DNA of 64,000 bases, taken from the NCBI RefSeq assembly GCF_032017025.1, contig NZ_DALZQO010000001.1, positions 310,001-374,000 on the forward strand. Reading direction: 5' to 3'. Every line of letters begins with the position of its first letter. Positions within the stretch are counted from its first letter, which is position 1. Positions 17,058 through 25,916 of the stretch are shown piece after piece. Under the pieces are notes generated by a model that was not told where the DNA came from, made no database searches, and was given only the letters and a program-made list of their open reading frames with translations. Made by a program: the position numbers and the translations under genes. This DNA comes from Hydrogenoanaerobacterium sp032017025 (GTDB lineage Bacteria; Bacillota; Clostridia; Oscillospirales; Ruminococcaceae).

Positions 17058-17225
17058 TTGGGCGAATTTCAATCCATCATCGAGCGATATTGCCCTGTTG
17101 TGGAGAAAAATGTGCCTGTAGAAATCTCCTATCAAAAAACGGGAACAAGATGCGAAAGCTGCTTGCGCAAGCATTTGTGTCTGCAGGAGCTGGGAGCCTG
17201 CTCAGGCTTCAACCAGGAAAACTAG
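17058..17225 (+). CDS. Small Cys-rich protein, possible zinc ribbon
   Basis: A 55-residue ORF starting at TTG and ending at TAG 17223-17225. It begins MGEFQSIIERYCPVVEKNV and contains RCESCLRKHLCLQELGAC: six Cys in all, five in a tight CxxC...C...C arrangement typical of small metal-binding proteins. Support comes from the perfect ribosome site, the Cys pattern and a strong terminator directly after the stop. The pattern CPvvxxnVpxe recalls small clostridial zinc-ribbon proteins, but I cannot name a family or role. Confidence 0.65.
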   Translation: MGEFQSIIERYCPVVEKNVPVEISYQKTGTRCESCLRKHLCLQELGACSGFNQEN

Positions 17226-17227
17226 GC

Positions 17228-17267
17228 AAAAAGAGCGCTGTCTTTTTTATAAGACAGCGCTCTTTTT
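17228..17267 (+). terminator. Bidirectional terminator
   Basis: A perfect 17-bp inverted repeat around GAGCGCTGTCTT with a six-base loop, A-rich on one side and T-rich on the other. It can end both the small Cys-rich gene and the converging nagA-PTS IIA transcript. Confidence 0.9.
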
Positions 17268-17275
17268 ATGTAAGG

Positions 17276-17725
17276 CTACCGTTCAAAGTGTTTGACCACG
17301 GCAATCAGCTCTTCCGGTGTGGTACAGGCACGCAAAGCATTTAAAAATCCATCCTGTATCAAAAGCATAGCAATCTGCTGTATCAGCAGCACATGTCCGT
17401 CCTGTTCGGGGCATGCAAACGCAACAGCCACGTCAACAGGGTCTTTGTCCCCCGCGCCAAACTCAACCGGTGTTTTGAGTGTAATCACACCGACGCACTC
17501 GCGGCCGATACCGCACTCGGGGCGGGCATGTAGCAGTGCAAACCCTTTTGTGAGCACAATATAGGCACCCTCCGTCTTTACCGTTTCGATCATCGCATCT
17601 ACATAGCGCGGCTCTACTGCACCGCAGCGGACAAGCACCTCACCAGCCAACCGCGCCGCCTGCTGCCAATCGGCAGCCTCTGCACCAAGTTGTATCTGCT
17701 GAGGATGAAGCAAGTCAGAAATCAT
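17276..17725 (-). CDS. PTS EIIA type-2 (fructose/mannitol-like) protein
   Basis: 149 residues, a complete stand-alone EIIA of the fructose/mannitol/Ntr class. The phosphorylatable His lies in GFALLHARPECG (near residue 68). Family members pass phosphate from HPr to an EIIB, or act as regulators. No EIIB or EIIC gene is near. It starts 28 bases after nagA on the same strand, so it may serve amino-sugar uptake or sensing; that is inference. Confidence 0.87.
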   Translation of the reverse strand: MISDLLHPQQIQLGAEAADWQQAARLAGEVLVRCGAVEPRYVDAMIETVKTEGAYIVLTKGFALLHARPECGIGRECVGVITLKTPVEFGAGDKDPVDVAVAFACPEQDGHVLLIQQIAMLLIQDGFLNALRACTTPEELIAVVKHFER

Positions 17726-17753
17726 CTTGTCTCTCCTTTTATAGCGGCGATGC

Positions 17754-18905
17754 TCAGCGTTTGTCCATTACAATTTTCCCGTCGATCATGGTAAACACTA
17801 CATGATAATCATCGTCAATTGCAATAATATCCGCAGCTTTTCCTGTATCAAGGCTGCCCGTCTTTTCAAATACGTCCAGCTGGCGGGCGGGGTTTTCGGT
17901 GGCATAACGAATGGCTGTTTCAAACGGAACGCCTATCAAATCAACTGTGTTTTTTACACCTTGAATTAATTTAAGCGTGCTGCCTGCAAGCGCGCCTTCT
18001 TCGGTGCGGGCAACACCGTTTTCAACAACGGTGGGCAGCTCACCGAGGTAGTATTTGCCATCGGGCATACCGCCCGCACACATGCAATCGGTGATGAGGA
18101 TGACATCCTCGGGGTGTTTGCAACGGGTGACAATTTCCATTGAGCGCGGGTGAACATGGATACCGTCGCAGATCAGCTCTGTGGCAAAGCCATCTGTGGT
18201 AAGCGATGCACCTAAAATTCCCGGTTCGCGGTGGTGCAGCGGACGCATTGCATTGTAGATGTGGATGCATGCGCGCGCACCGGCCTTGATGGCCGCCTGT
18301 GTTTCATCATAGGTAGCGTTGGAGTGGCCAATTGCCACGGTGACACCATGCTCTTTGAGGTACTCGATTGTCTCAACCGCACCCGGCTTTTCGGGGGCGA
18401 TCGCAACTGTGCGCACGTTACCTCTCGCCGCTTCCATCACCTCTTTGATGTGCTCAAGGCTGATGTCAACAATAAACTCCTCGGGGTGTGCGCCCTTCAT
18501 CTGTTTATTGATGTATGGCCCTTCCAGGAAAATACCCGCAATCTTAGCACCGCCAACTCCGCGGTCTTTGCAATTAGCAACCGTTTCTACCGCTTTTTTC
18601 GTACGTTCGAGCGATGAGGTGACGGTGGTTGGGAAGAATGTGGTGACACCGACGGTTGCAAGGTAATCAGACATACCCTCGATCGATTCCTCTTTGCAAT
18701 CCATGGTGTCAAAGCCGTTGCCGCCATGCATATGGGTATCAATCAAACCGGGCAATACGCGGTAGCCGGTAAGGTCGATCACTTCGCCGTCGGCGGGGAT
18801 ACCGCTGAGAAGTACATTTTCAATTGCAGTTCCTTTGACCTGAATCGCGGCCGGACGCAGCTTGCGGTCATAATAAATTTGGTCACTTTTGATAATATAG
18901 GACAT
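17754..18905 (-). CDS. nagA: N-acetylglucosamine-6-phosphate deacetylase
   Basis: 383 residues, the usual length. An amidohydrolase fold with GLIDTHMHGGNGFD (metal-site His pair region), FLEGPYI (metal-binding Glu), AIGHSNA and HIYNAMRPLHHREPG. It removes acetate from GlcNAc-6-P in amino-sugar catabolism and wall recycling. ATG 18905 follows GGGAGG. It is followed by the PTS IIA gene; nagB is not in the window. Confidence 0.95.
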   Translation of the reverse strand: MSYIIKSDQIYYDRKLRPAAIQVKGTAIENVLLSGIPADGEVIDLTGYRVLPGLIDTHMHGGNGFDTMDCKEESIEGMSDYLATVGVTTFFPTTVTSSLERTKKAVETVANCKDRGVGGAKIAGIFLEGPYINKQMKGAHPEEFIVDISLEHIKEVMEAARGNVRTVAIAPEKPGAVETIEYLKEHGVTVAIGHSNATYDETQAAIKAGARACIHIYNAMRPLHHREPGILGASLTTDGFATELICDGIHVHPRSMEIVTRCKHPEDVILITDCMCAGGMPDGKYYLGELPTVVENGVARTEEGALAGSTLKLIQGVKNTVDLIGVPFETAIRYATENPARQLDVFEKTGSLDTGKAADIIAIDDDYHVVFTMIDGKIVMDKR

Positions 18906-18954
18906 TTCTTAACCTCCCTGACGGCAAAAGCCGTTTTAATGCAATTTACACACA

Positions 18955-19617
18955 CTAGAAATGGAAGCGCTTTTTCAGCTCGTGACGTGTTTTGCGTGCA
19001 GTGAAAAAGATGATGCCTAAAATGGTAAGCCCCGAGTAAGCAGCCCCTACAATGCTGGTCCATGCAACGGTGCTTTTGCTGAATAGAGACACCAACGATA
19101 CCACAATGCCAAGCACCGAAATGCCAAGCTGGTACAGAATATAGTCGCGAAAGCGCTTAGGACGGAACAGCAGTACGACACTCATTAGCCCGGCGGCAGA
19201 GATTAACACAAAGGGGATCACGTAGTTGGTGCTCCACTGGTAATAGCCCGTCGCCGAATCGATGGCAAAGGAAAGAAACGAAATGCCGAAAATTTGAATC
19301 AGCGCGAGCAAGCCGATGTTTCGGCGTGACTTTTTAATAAAGCGTATGCTCAGCCACAAATAGAGCAGCCCTACCGCTACAATCACCGACCAGTGCATCG
19401 TCTTTGAAGTAAAAATGTCTATGATAACACAGGCAGTCACCACCACTACGGATAAAAAAATCAGCAGCTTGGTAAACTTTTTGGCCTCCGGTGTAGCGGG
19501 AGCCGTTGGGAAGTCCCGCTCAAAACGCTCGTCACGAGGGCTTAATTCGCTGTCACAAAGCGGGCAGCAGCGCAAATCATTCTGAATCGTCACCTTGCAG
19601 TTTTCACAATATTTCAT
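18955..19617 (-). CDS. DUF6320-like zinc-ribbon membrane protein
   Basis: 220 residues from ATG 19617 behind GGGGG. The N-terminus is a zinc ribbon (CENC...CPLC); then come about six to seven hydrophobic segments. It overlaps the end of the upstream acyltransferase gene by 14 bases, so the two are translationally linked. As far as I recall, this membrane family (DUF6320) usually travels with such acyltransferases; its role is unknown. It could present or export the acylated product. Confidence 0.7.
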   Translation of the reverse strand: MKYCENCKVTIQNDLRCCPLCDSELSPRDERFERDFPTAPATPEAKKFTKLLIFLSVVVVTACVIIDIFTSKTMHWSVIVAVGLLYLWLSIRFIKKSRRNIGLLALIQIFGISFLSFAIDSATGYYQWSTNYVIPFVLISAAGLMSVVLLFRPKRFRDYILYQLGISVLGIVVSLVSLFSKSTVAWTSIVGAAYSGLTILGIIFFTARKTRHELKKRFHF

Positions 19618-20899
19618 CTTCGTCCCCCTTGTTGCCAGCAATCTGTACATCCAGCCCTTTTTCCGCGAGGAAACGGAAGAAATACCGCTCCACGTCCTTG
19701 TCCTCCATCCCCGATACAAACGACACTGTCATGTAATCGCGAAGCGAGCACAGGCATACCTTAAAGCACTGGTGCTTTGTGAGGTTGTTGAGCGACTCAA
19801 AGCGCTCCACAAACGGCAGCTGCTCCTGAGGCAGCTTAATCTGCCCCAGGTTGGAGATAGTGCTGGTGTAGCCCTTCTCCCCCCTGCTGTAAATGGCGCG
19901 CAGAAGAATGTTTTTAAGAAACAACGGGATAAAGCGAATAGCGAGATTGCGCTCGGCATTTACGTTATAGGCAATTCTTTCTGTGAGGTTCTCTACCTTA
20001 AGCGCATCCTTCATCTGATGTGAGATGCTTTCCAGCACCTGTTCAAAGGTATAATCTTGCTCGTAAAAATTAAGCGATACCGTTACAAACGAGAAAAAGT
20101 TGCGGATGGTGTTGGATTGAAAAAAGCCGCGCAGATTGACCGGTACCGAAAATACAATGGGTTTATCCTCGGCATAATATTTATAATTGTTTTGATAAAT
20201 CGAATACATCAGCAGCGAAGTGAGGTACACCGTGACGGTAACCCCCGCCGCCTTGGCAAGCGCAACAACACCCATTGTGGGCAAAATCCCCTGCGTTACA
20301 TCCACACGCTCACCAAAATAGCGTGTCCCCTTCATCTGGTACGCAGGCACCACCTTAGGGGATTTGGAGCGCTTGCTGCCCTTACGCAGGCGCAAAAAGC
20401 TGTCTTCATCCAGCGCATGCTGCGAAAAACCGGTTTCTGCAATCAGCTCATTCACGGTTATAACATCGGGGTGGCACTGCTTGAGGTAAAAGTAAACGAT
20501 ACTTTTGAGCAGCACCATCGCACCTGCACCGTCGGTAAGCGCATGAAATATCTCAAGGTTAATTTTTCTGCCATAATAGGTGACGCGGAACATAAAACCG
20601 TTGCTTTGCCGCTTATCGATACGTCGCAGAGGATAGGTGCTATCTTCCACGATGATGGGCGACTGAAAGTTTCTCTCCCAGTAATACCAGAACAGGCCCT
20701 TGCGCAGCTTAACGTGAAAGGTTGGCAATTCTGCAAGCGCCTTTTCTACGGCTGCAGTGAGGATGGAGGGGGCGATTTCATCGACTAGCTTGGCGGTGAT
20801 GCGAAACACACTGGAGTTGCTGGAACTTCGCACTGCGGGGAAAACCTTTGCAGCGTTATCCAGCCTGTGCCAGTAATATTCTTCCTTTTGTTTGCTCAT
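19604..20899 (-). CDS. Condensation-like acyltransferase (AATase type)
   Basis: 431 residues of the chloramphenicol acetyltransferase/condensation superfamily, closest in look to the alcohol acetyltransferase group. The catalytic motif HxxxDG is present as HALTDGAG near residue 119. The DFGWG-type second motif is not obvious. Such enzymes use an acyl-CoA and an alcohol or lipid acceptor; the substrate cannot be told. It overlaps the zinc-ribbon membrane gene that follows, suggesting one functional pair at the membrane. Confidence 0.75.
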   Translation of the reverse strand: MSKQKEEYYWHRLDNAAKVFPAVRSSSNSSVFRITAKLVDEIAPSILTAAVEKALAELPTFHVKLRKGLFWYYWERNFQSPIIVEDSTYPLRRIDKRQSNGFMFRVTYYGRKINLEIFHALTDGAGAMVLLKSIVYFYLKQCHPDVITVNELIAETGFSQHALDEDSFLRLRKGSKRSKSPKVVPAYQMKGTRYFGERVDVTQGILPTMGVVALAKAAGVTVTVYLTSLLMYSIYQNNYKYYAEDKPIVFSVPVNLRGFFQSNTIRNFFSFVTVSLNFYEQDYTFEQVLESISHQMKDALKVENLTERIAYNVNAERNLAIRFIPLFLKNILLRAIYSRGEKGYTSTISNLGQIKLPQEQLPFVERFESLNNLTKHQCFKVCLCSLRDYMTVSFVSGMEDKDVERYFFRFLAEKGLDVQIAGNKGDEDEIL

Positions 20900-21084
20900 T
20901 GCGTGTTCGTGCTCCTCTGCCGTGTTTTCTACTGCTTATTATACTACACTTTGTATCCGCTTAAAAGTCAAGTTTTATATTATGGCTCTTCGCCGCATTT
21001 TGCTTGCCAGAGCATGGCATGGGTGAGTACCTCTATATCAGCGCGATAGGCAGTGCTGCTACCATTAGCCACCGTACGGTACAG

Positions 21085-21561
21085 TCAGTCCGTCAGTTGA
21101 TCAAATTTACCACCGATGAGGGCAGCGAGCGCCTGCGGTGCAAGCTCCACCTGATAACCGATTTTGCCCGCACTCACAACAATGTTTTGCTGGCTCAGCG
21201 CAGAAGAATCAAATACCGTCGTAAACTGTTTTTTCATCCCGATTGGGGAACAACCACCGCGAATGTAACCCGTGATTTTATTGATGTCACTGACTTGAAC
21301 CATCTCAACCGATTTTTCTCCCACCGATTTGGCACACTTTTTGAGATTCAGCTCTTTGGCAACAGGGATAACAAATACATAGAAATCTCTGCCCGTGCCC
21401 TTTGTTACTAGAGTTTTAAATACCGTATCGGGGTTTTGCCCCAGTTTTTTTGCAACGCTTTCTCCGTCAATGCAGCCGTCGCTGTGATCGTAGCTATGAG
21501 CGATGTAAGGAATTTTTTCTTTATCTAAAATGCGCATAACATTTGTTTTAAACTCTGCCAT
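21085..21561 (-). CDS. ybaK: Cys-tRNA(Pro)/Cys-tRNA(Cys) deacylase YbaK/EbsC
   Basis: 158 residues, normal for YbaK. VFKTLVTKG with the conserved Lys, RGGCSPIGMKK and the C-terminal GKIGYQVELAP stretch match the family. It hydrolyses mischarged Cys-tRNA(Pro) in trans. It is read alone from an extended -10 promoter overlapped by a palindrome. Nothing recognisable lies in 20900-21084. Confidence 0.9.
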   Translation of the reverse strand: MAEFKTNVMRILDKEKIPYIAHSYDHSDGCIDGESVAKKLGQNPDTVFKTLVTKGTGRDFYVFVIPVAKELNLKKCAKSVGEKSVEMVQVSDINKITGYIRGGCSPIGMKKQFTTVFDSSALSQQNIVVSAGKIGYQVELAPQALAALIGGKFDQLTD

Positions 21562-21584
21562 TTTGATTCCTCCAATATAAAAAG

Positions 21585-21603
21585 ATTATAGCACGATTCG
21601 TGC
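21585..21603 (-). promoter_or_regulatory. Extended -10 promoter of ybaK with palindromic operator candidate
   Basis: The minus strand reads GCACGAATCGTGC immediately followed by TATAAT. The 13-mer is a perfect 6+1+6 palindrome, and its last TGC provides the TGn of the extended -10. A repressor bound there would block the polymerase. Confidence 0.5.
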
Positions 21604-21635
21604 GGTATATCCACCCAAATACTGCATAAGTTCTA

Positions 21636-21664
21636 TTGACAAGCTGGCAATTCGGTGGTAATAT
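21636..21664 (+). promoter_or_regulatory. Promoter of the radical SAM gene
   Basis: TTGACA (21636), 17 bases, TAATAT; the start codon is 52 bases further. Confidence 0.6.
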
Positions 21665-21715
21665 TTTTAAATTTAAAAGCAAATATTATTCTAATAGAAT
21701 TGAGGAAATTCCGCT

Positions 21716-22609
21716 ATGAGCCTTTGTAATCTTTGCCCCCGCGCATGTAACATACAGCGACGAGAAACACAAAACAGCAATGGGCAGCTTGGTATTTGCG
21801 GTATGGGGCAGCTGCCTGTAGTGGCACGCGCCGGTATTCATAACTGGGAGGAGCCGTGCATCAGCGGTACTCGCGGCAGCGGAACCGTATTTTTCAGCGG
21901 ATGTAGCCTGAAATGCTGTTTTTGCCAGAATTACAGCATCAGCACACAGGGGCATGGCAAAGAGGTTCCCATCGCGCGCCTGCGCGAAATCTATCAAGAA
22001 CTGATTGAGCAAGGTGTGCACAACATCAATTTGGTAACGCCGTCGCATTTTATCGAGGCGGTATCAGAAAGCCTGAGTGAGCCGCTGCCCGTACCGGTGG
22101 TGTACAACAGCAGCGGCTACGAGAGTGTAAATGCACTGAAGCTGCTGGAGGGCAAAGTGCAGATTTACCTGCCCGACCTAAAGTACTCCGACAACACCTG
22201 CGCTCTGCGATACTCGAAGACCCCTGGCTATTACGAAACCGCAACCGCAGCAATTCGCGAAATGCACCGTCAGGTTGGAAATTACTATATAAACAGCAAT
22301 GGCATACTGCAAAGCGGTGTAATGATACGCCACATGGTTTTACCAAACAACATTGATAATACGCTGGGTGTTATCGACTGGGTGGCGGACAACTTTAAAA
22401 AGGGCGAGGTGCTGTTTAGCCTGATGTGCCAGTATGTTCCCTGCGGAAAAGCGGCAGATTACCCTGAGATTAACCGAGTGCTCACGCCGGAAGAATACGA
22501 GCGAGTGGAGAGCTACCTGTTTTACAGCGGGATTGAGGACGGTTTTTTGCAGGAGCAGGAGGCGGCAAGCAGCGAGTTTATCCCCGATTTTGATTTAAGT
22601 GGAGTATGA
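21716..22609 (+). CDS. Radical SAM protein, PflA-like
   Basis: 297 residues. N-terminal CNLCPRACNIQR plus a second Cys in LGICGMG form a possible extra metal site. The radical SAM cluster motif is CSLKCCFC (CxxxCxxC), followed by QNY. The family includes uncharacterised relatives of pyruvate formate-lyase activating enzyme; the substrate protein is unknown. ATG 21716 follows GAGGAA. It is monocistronic, with a terminator directly after the stop. Confidence 0.88.
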   Translation: MSLCNLCPRACNIQRRETQNSNGQLGICGMGQLPVVARAGIHNWEEPCISGTRGSGTVFFSGCSLKCCFCQNYSISTQGHGKEVPIARLREIYQELIEQGVHNINLVTPSHFIEAVSESLSEPLPVPVVYNSSGYESVNALKLLEGKVQIYLPDLKYSDNTCALRYSKTPGYYETATAAIREMHRQVGNYYINSNGILQSGVMIRHMVLPNNIDNTLGVIDWVADNFKKGEVLFSLMCQYVPCGKAADYPEINRVLTPEEYERVESYLFYSGIEDGFLQEQEAASSEFIPDFDLSGV

Positions 22610-22610
22610 T

Positions 22611-22649
22611 AAAAACCCGAAGTGGGCAGGTGCCTCACTTCGGGTTTTT
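22611..22649 (+). terminator. Bidirectional terminator
   Basis: A perfect 14-bp stem (AAAAACCCGAAGTG with CACTTCGGGTTTTT) between the converging radical SAM and methylase genes. Confidence 0.9.
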
Positions 22650-23689
22650 TAAATGTTTTTTACAAGGATATGCAGATACTCGGTAGTAACTTTGTCTTTG
22701 TGCGGGCGGTTCTCATCGCTGTCCGCCTTAAAGCGGCGGTAGCTCTGCATACGCACGCTGTAGCTGCCGTAGCGGCTCATAATATCCTTAATTTTATCAA
22801 GTGGCATAAGCCCCTCGTTGTTGTAACTCAAAAATATATAGCGAAAATTGGCAGCGGCAATCAGGTTTTCGAATGCGGTAAATACGTGGCGTGAAGAACA
22901 GAACCTGCTTTTGTGCTGGTCGGTGCGTACGCCTGTTTTCCCCCGAATAATGGGGCTGTCACCACGCGCAATGGTTTCAAGCATATGGTAGTTTGAGCTG
23001 TACTGGCGTGCATTGTAGGGCGGGTCAAGGTATAAAATATCCCCCGAAAGCATATTAACAAGGCTTTCTGCGTCACAATTATAAACCTGATATTTACCAT
23101 TTCCTGTTACAATGGGCATTGGGGTAAGTACAACCTCACGCTGTGCGGTTTTTTTAAGGCGTTTGAGAAACGAACCGTATACCGACGCAGTATTGGCATA
23201 TTTATCAATGGATGTGAGCAGGCTTGCAAGCAAAAAGAAATATTCATCCAACGTAATTTTACCCATCTGCCACTTCCGTTCCAGCTCCATGCGCATACCG
23301 TCGCACTTTGCTGCATTGTAATCAGAAAAATAACAGCGGGGCTGGTCGTGCAGCCGGGTGCCGCCGAGAGAATAATTGCGATAGATAAAGCCTTCGGTGC
23401 ACTCTGATGCACTGAGCCGTTCGCAAAGCCGTATAGCACGCTCGTGCGTAATCCCGTTTCCGCCTGCAATAAGATGACGGCACAATACATAGCTGTAATA
23501 CTGCAAATCGTTGGCGGTGACGTTACAGCCCAACTCCTTTGCCGCCGCCGCCACTATGCCGGTACCTGCAAACAGGTCGGCAAAATGCAGCTGCTGCGGT
23601 GGACGGTTGTCACCGTTGGCTGTCAGCGTTTCACGTATGCTTGTTTTTAAGAAATCTATCAGAGTAAGCTTGGAGCCAATATAATTCAT
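22649..23689 (-). CDS. D12-class adenine-specific DNA methyltransferase, orphan
   Basis: 346 residues, complete. The N-terminal NYIGSK (motif X), DLFAGTG (motif I, SAM binding) and LDPPYNARQY (motif IV, catalytic DPPY) are in the order of the Dam/M.EcoRV alpha class. It would methylate N6 of adenine in a short DNA site. No restriction endonuclease or specificity gene adjoins it, so it may be a solitary regulator or a relic of a restriction system. The recognition sequence cannot be predicted. Confidence 0.9.
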   Translation of the reverse strand: MNYIGSKLTLIDFLKTSIRETLTANGDNRPPQQLHFADLFAGTGIVAAAAKELGCNVTANDLQYYSYVLCRHLIAGGNGITHERAIRLCERLSASECTEGFIYRNYSLGGTRLHDQPRCYFSDYNAAKCDGMRMELERKWQMGKITLDEYFFLLASLLTSIDKYANTASVYGSFLKRLKKTAQREVVLTPMPIVTGNGKYQVYNCDAESLVNMLSGDILYLDPPYNARQYSSNYHMLETIARGDSPIIRGKTGVRTDQHKSRFCSSRHVFTAFENLIAAANFRYIFLSYNNEGLMPLDKIKDIMSRYGSYSVRMQSYRRFKADSDENRPHKDKVTTEYLHILVKNI

Positions 23690-23735
23690 AAAAACTCCTC
23701 ATTTAACGTCATTGTCTGCAGGTTTTGTAAAGCCT

Positions 23736-23765
23736 ATTATACAACAAAGCACGATAAAAAGCCAA
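23736..23765 (-). promoter_or_regulatory. Promoter of the DNA methylase gene
   Basis: TTGGCT, 18 bases, TATAAT on the minus strand. It is back to back with the MATE promoter, only six bases away. Confidence 0.6.
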
Positions 23766-23771
23766 TGCCTA

Positions 23772-23800
23772 TTGAAAAGCCACTTTACGGGTGTTATAAT
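23772..23800 (+). promoter_or_regulatory. Promoter of the MATE gene
   Basis: TTGAAA (23772), 17 bases, TATAAT (23795-23800). Confidence 0.75.
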
Positions 23801-23873
23801 AAGTGACTGTTGTGCCTTTTACAGGCACAAAAATTAGAATTACCGCCGCTGTTATAAAAGGAGTTTCGATTGT

Positions 23874-25220
23874 ATGACCGCCACCATCGATAAAAAGTTT
23901 TATTCTTCCATCTACACAATCGCCATGCCAATCGCACTGCAAAACATTATTTCGTTCAGCGTAAACCTGATGGATACAGTGATGCTGGGCAAGCTGGGTG
24001 AGGTGGCGCTTTCAGCCTCTGCCCTGGCAAACCAGATGTTCTTTATCTTTAACGTAGTTTGTTTTGGCGTGGCAAGCGGTGCAATTGTTTTGGCCAGCCA
24101 GTATTGGGGCAAACAGGATACCGTTGCAATACAAAAAATTACAGGGCTGGCAGTAAAGATTATCATAGGCTTTTCACTGTTGTTCACCTTGATTGTTGTA
24201 TTGTTCCCCACGCAGATTATGAGCATTTTTTCGCCCGACCGCGAGGTGGTTGAGGCCGGCGCAAGGTATTTGCGTGTGGTGGCGTTTTCGTATACCACGG
24301 GCGGCATCAGCGCAACTATTTTAATGGTGCTGCGCAGTGTAGAGACGGTTAAAATCTCTGTTCTCATCTATTCTGTTTCGTTTTGTGTCAATGTGTTCTT
24401 CAACTATATCTTTATCTTCGGTAAATTCGGTGCGCCGGAATTGGGCGTTACCGGTGCAGCGGTAGGCACCGTAATTGCGCGTGTATCCGAATGTATTATC
24501 CTTGTTTTTTACTTAAAATTTTTTGAGAAAAAAATTTGCTATAAGCTGCGCACGCTGTTTTCACACGATAAAGTTTTGATGCAGGATCTCATCCGCTACG
24601 GCATGCCGGTTATGATAAACGAGTTTTTGTGGGCAGTTGGCGTTTCGATGCACTCGGTCATTCTCGGGCACATCAGCGCATCGGTAGTGGCTGCGAACAG
24701 TATCTGCAACGTGGTATATCAGCTTGCAACATCCTTTATTTTTGGTGTGGGCAGCGCAACAGCGGTAATTACCGGCAATATCATCGGCTCGGGGGACATC
24801 CCCTATCTGCAAAGCTGTGTCAAAAAGTTTAAGAAAATTTACTTTTTTTTGGGACTTGCCTCGGCACTGCTGCTGATTCTACTCAAAAAACCTGTGCTTT
24901 CTATTTACAGCGTTGAGCCTCAAACATTGGATTTTGCGAATCAACTGATGGTGGCATACGCGTTTGCCATCTTCTTTATGGCATACACCTGTCCGCTGAT
25001 TACTGGAATTTTTCGCGGCGCGGGCGACACGCGGTTTGCGGCAGTGGTGGATATCGGCTGCCTGTGGTTTGTGATTCCCATCGGCGCTATTGCGGCATTT
25101 GTGTTCCACCTGCCGCCGCTGATTGTATTCGCTTGCCTTAAAATGGATTACCCGCTAAAAACCTTGTTTTGCCTGCTGCGCCTGCGCGGTACCAATTGGA
25201 TACGCTCTGTAACCAGATAG
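23874..25220 (+). CDS. MATE family efflux transporter
   Basis: 448 residues with about twelve membrane segments. The N-terminal PIALQNIISFSVNLMDTVMLGKLGEVALSA pattern and the repeated GTVIARVSE segment are those of MATE antiporters, which expel drugs or metabolites using Na+ or H+ gradients. AAGGAG lies before the ATG. It is monocistronic between its own promoter and terminator. The substrate is unknown. Confidence 0.92.
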   Translation: MTATIDKKFYSSIYTIAMPIALQNIISFSVNLMDTVMLGKLGEVALSASALANQMFFIFNVVCFGVASGAIVLASQYWGKQDTVAIQKITGLAVKIIIGFSLLFTLIVVLFPTQIMSIFSPDREVVEAGARYLRVVAFSYTTGGISATILMVLRSVETVKISVLIYSVSFCVNVFFNYIFIFGKFGAPELGVTGAAVGTVIARVSECIILVFYLKFFEKKICYKLRTLFSHDKVLMQDLIRYGMPVMINEFLWAVGVSMHSVILGHISASVVAANSICNVVYQLATSFIFGVGSATAVITGNIIGSGDIPYLQSCVKKFKKIYFFLGLASALLLILLKKPVLSIYSVEPQTLDFANQLMVAYAFAIFFMAYTCPLITGIFRGAGDTRFAAVVDIGCLWFVIPIGAIAAFVFHLPPLIVFACLKMDYPLKTLFCLLRLRGTNWIRSVTR

Positions 25221-25257
25221 AAAAACCCCTCTGTTTTAAAATAACAGAGGGGTTTTT
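25221..25257 (-). terminator. Bidirectional terminator, end of the cobalamin operon
   Basis: A perfect 15-bp stem (AAAAACCCCTCTGTT with its complement), two bases after the last cobalamin gene on the minus strand and right after the MATE stop on the plus strand. Confidence 0.9.
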
Positions 25258-25258
25258 G

Positions 25259-25891
25259 TTATTCTTTCGCCTTGTAGAGCAGCGCGTTGCAGACGGCAGC
25301 CGCCACGTTGCTGCCACCCTTGCGCCCGCGCGCCACAATATAGGGGATGTTCGTCTGCATAAGGAGCTCTTTGGATTCCACCACGTTTACAAACCCCACC
25401 GGCACACCGATGATTAGCTCAGGCTGAATCTGCCCGTCCATAATCATTTCGTACAAGCGAACCAATGCGGTTGGTGCATTGCCGATGGCAAAAATCAACG
25501 GTTTTTGCAGAGCAGCTGCCTTATCCATGCTTGCGGCAGCGCGGGTGGTTCCGTTTTCTTTCGCAGTTTGAGCAATATCCTCGTCCGACATAAAGCACAG
25601 CGCTTCACCGCCAAAACCCGAAAGTACACCTTTATTAATGCCCGAACGTGCCATTTGAGTATCGGTTACGATACACGCGCCCGCTTTGAGCGCGGCGATT
25701 CCCTTTTCTACCGCATTCTCTGAAAAGCATAAGGTACGGGCGTAGTCAAAATCGGCGGTGGTGTGTATTACTCGCTTGATGACAGGCTCGTTCACAGGGT
25801 CGAGCCGGATGTTGCCCAGCTCCTCACCGATCATTTCGAAGCTGCGGTTTTCTATCTCAGCGGGCAGCACCTTTTGCAGTTGAACTTTCAT
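25259..25891 (-). CDS. cbiC: Cobalt-precorrin-8 methylmutase CbiC
   Basis: 210 residues, normal for CbiC. It moves a methyl group from C11 to C12 to give cobyrinic acid. RVIHTTADFDYA carries the catalytic His region, followed by TDTQMARSGIN and GVPVGFVNVVESKE. It is the last gene of the riboswitch-controlled operon, 25 bases after cbiP, and ends at the shared terminator. Confidence 0.96.
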   Translation of the reverse strand: MKVQLQKVLPAEIENRSFEMIGEELGNIRLDPVNEPVIKRVIHTTADFDYARTLCFSENAVEKGIAALKAGACIVTDTQMARSGINKGVLSGFGGEALCFMSDEDIAQTAKENGTTRAAASMDKAAALQKPLIFAIGNAPTALVRLYEMIMDGQIQPELIIGVPVGFVNVVESKELLMQTNIPYIVARGRKGGSNVAAAVCNALLYKAKE

Positions 25892-25916
25892 AGGCTTCCC
25901 CTTTCTTCTTCCTCAT

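Noticed and set aside
25221..25257. Transcription of cobalamin genes continuing into the MATE region
   Set aside because: A strong bidirectional terminator separates them, and the MATE gene is on the opposite strand with its own promoter.
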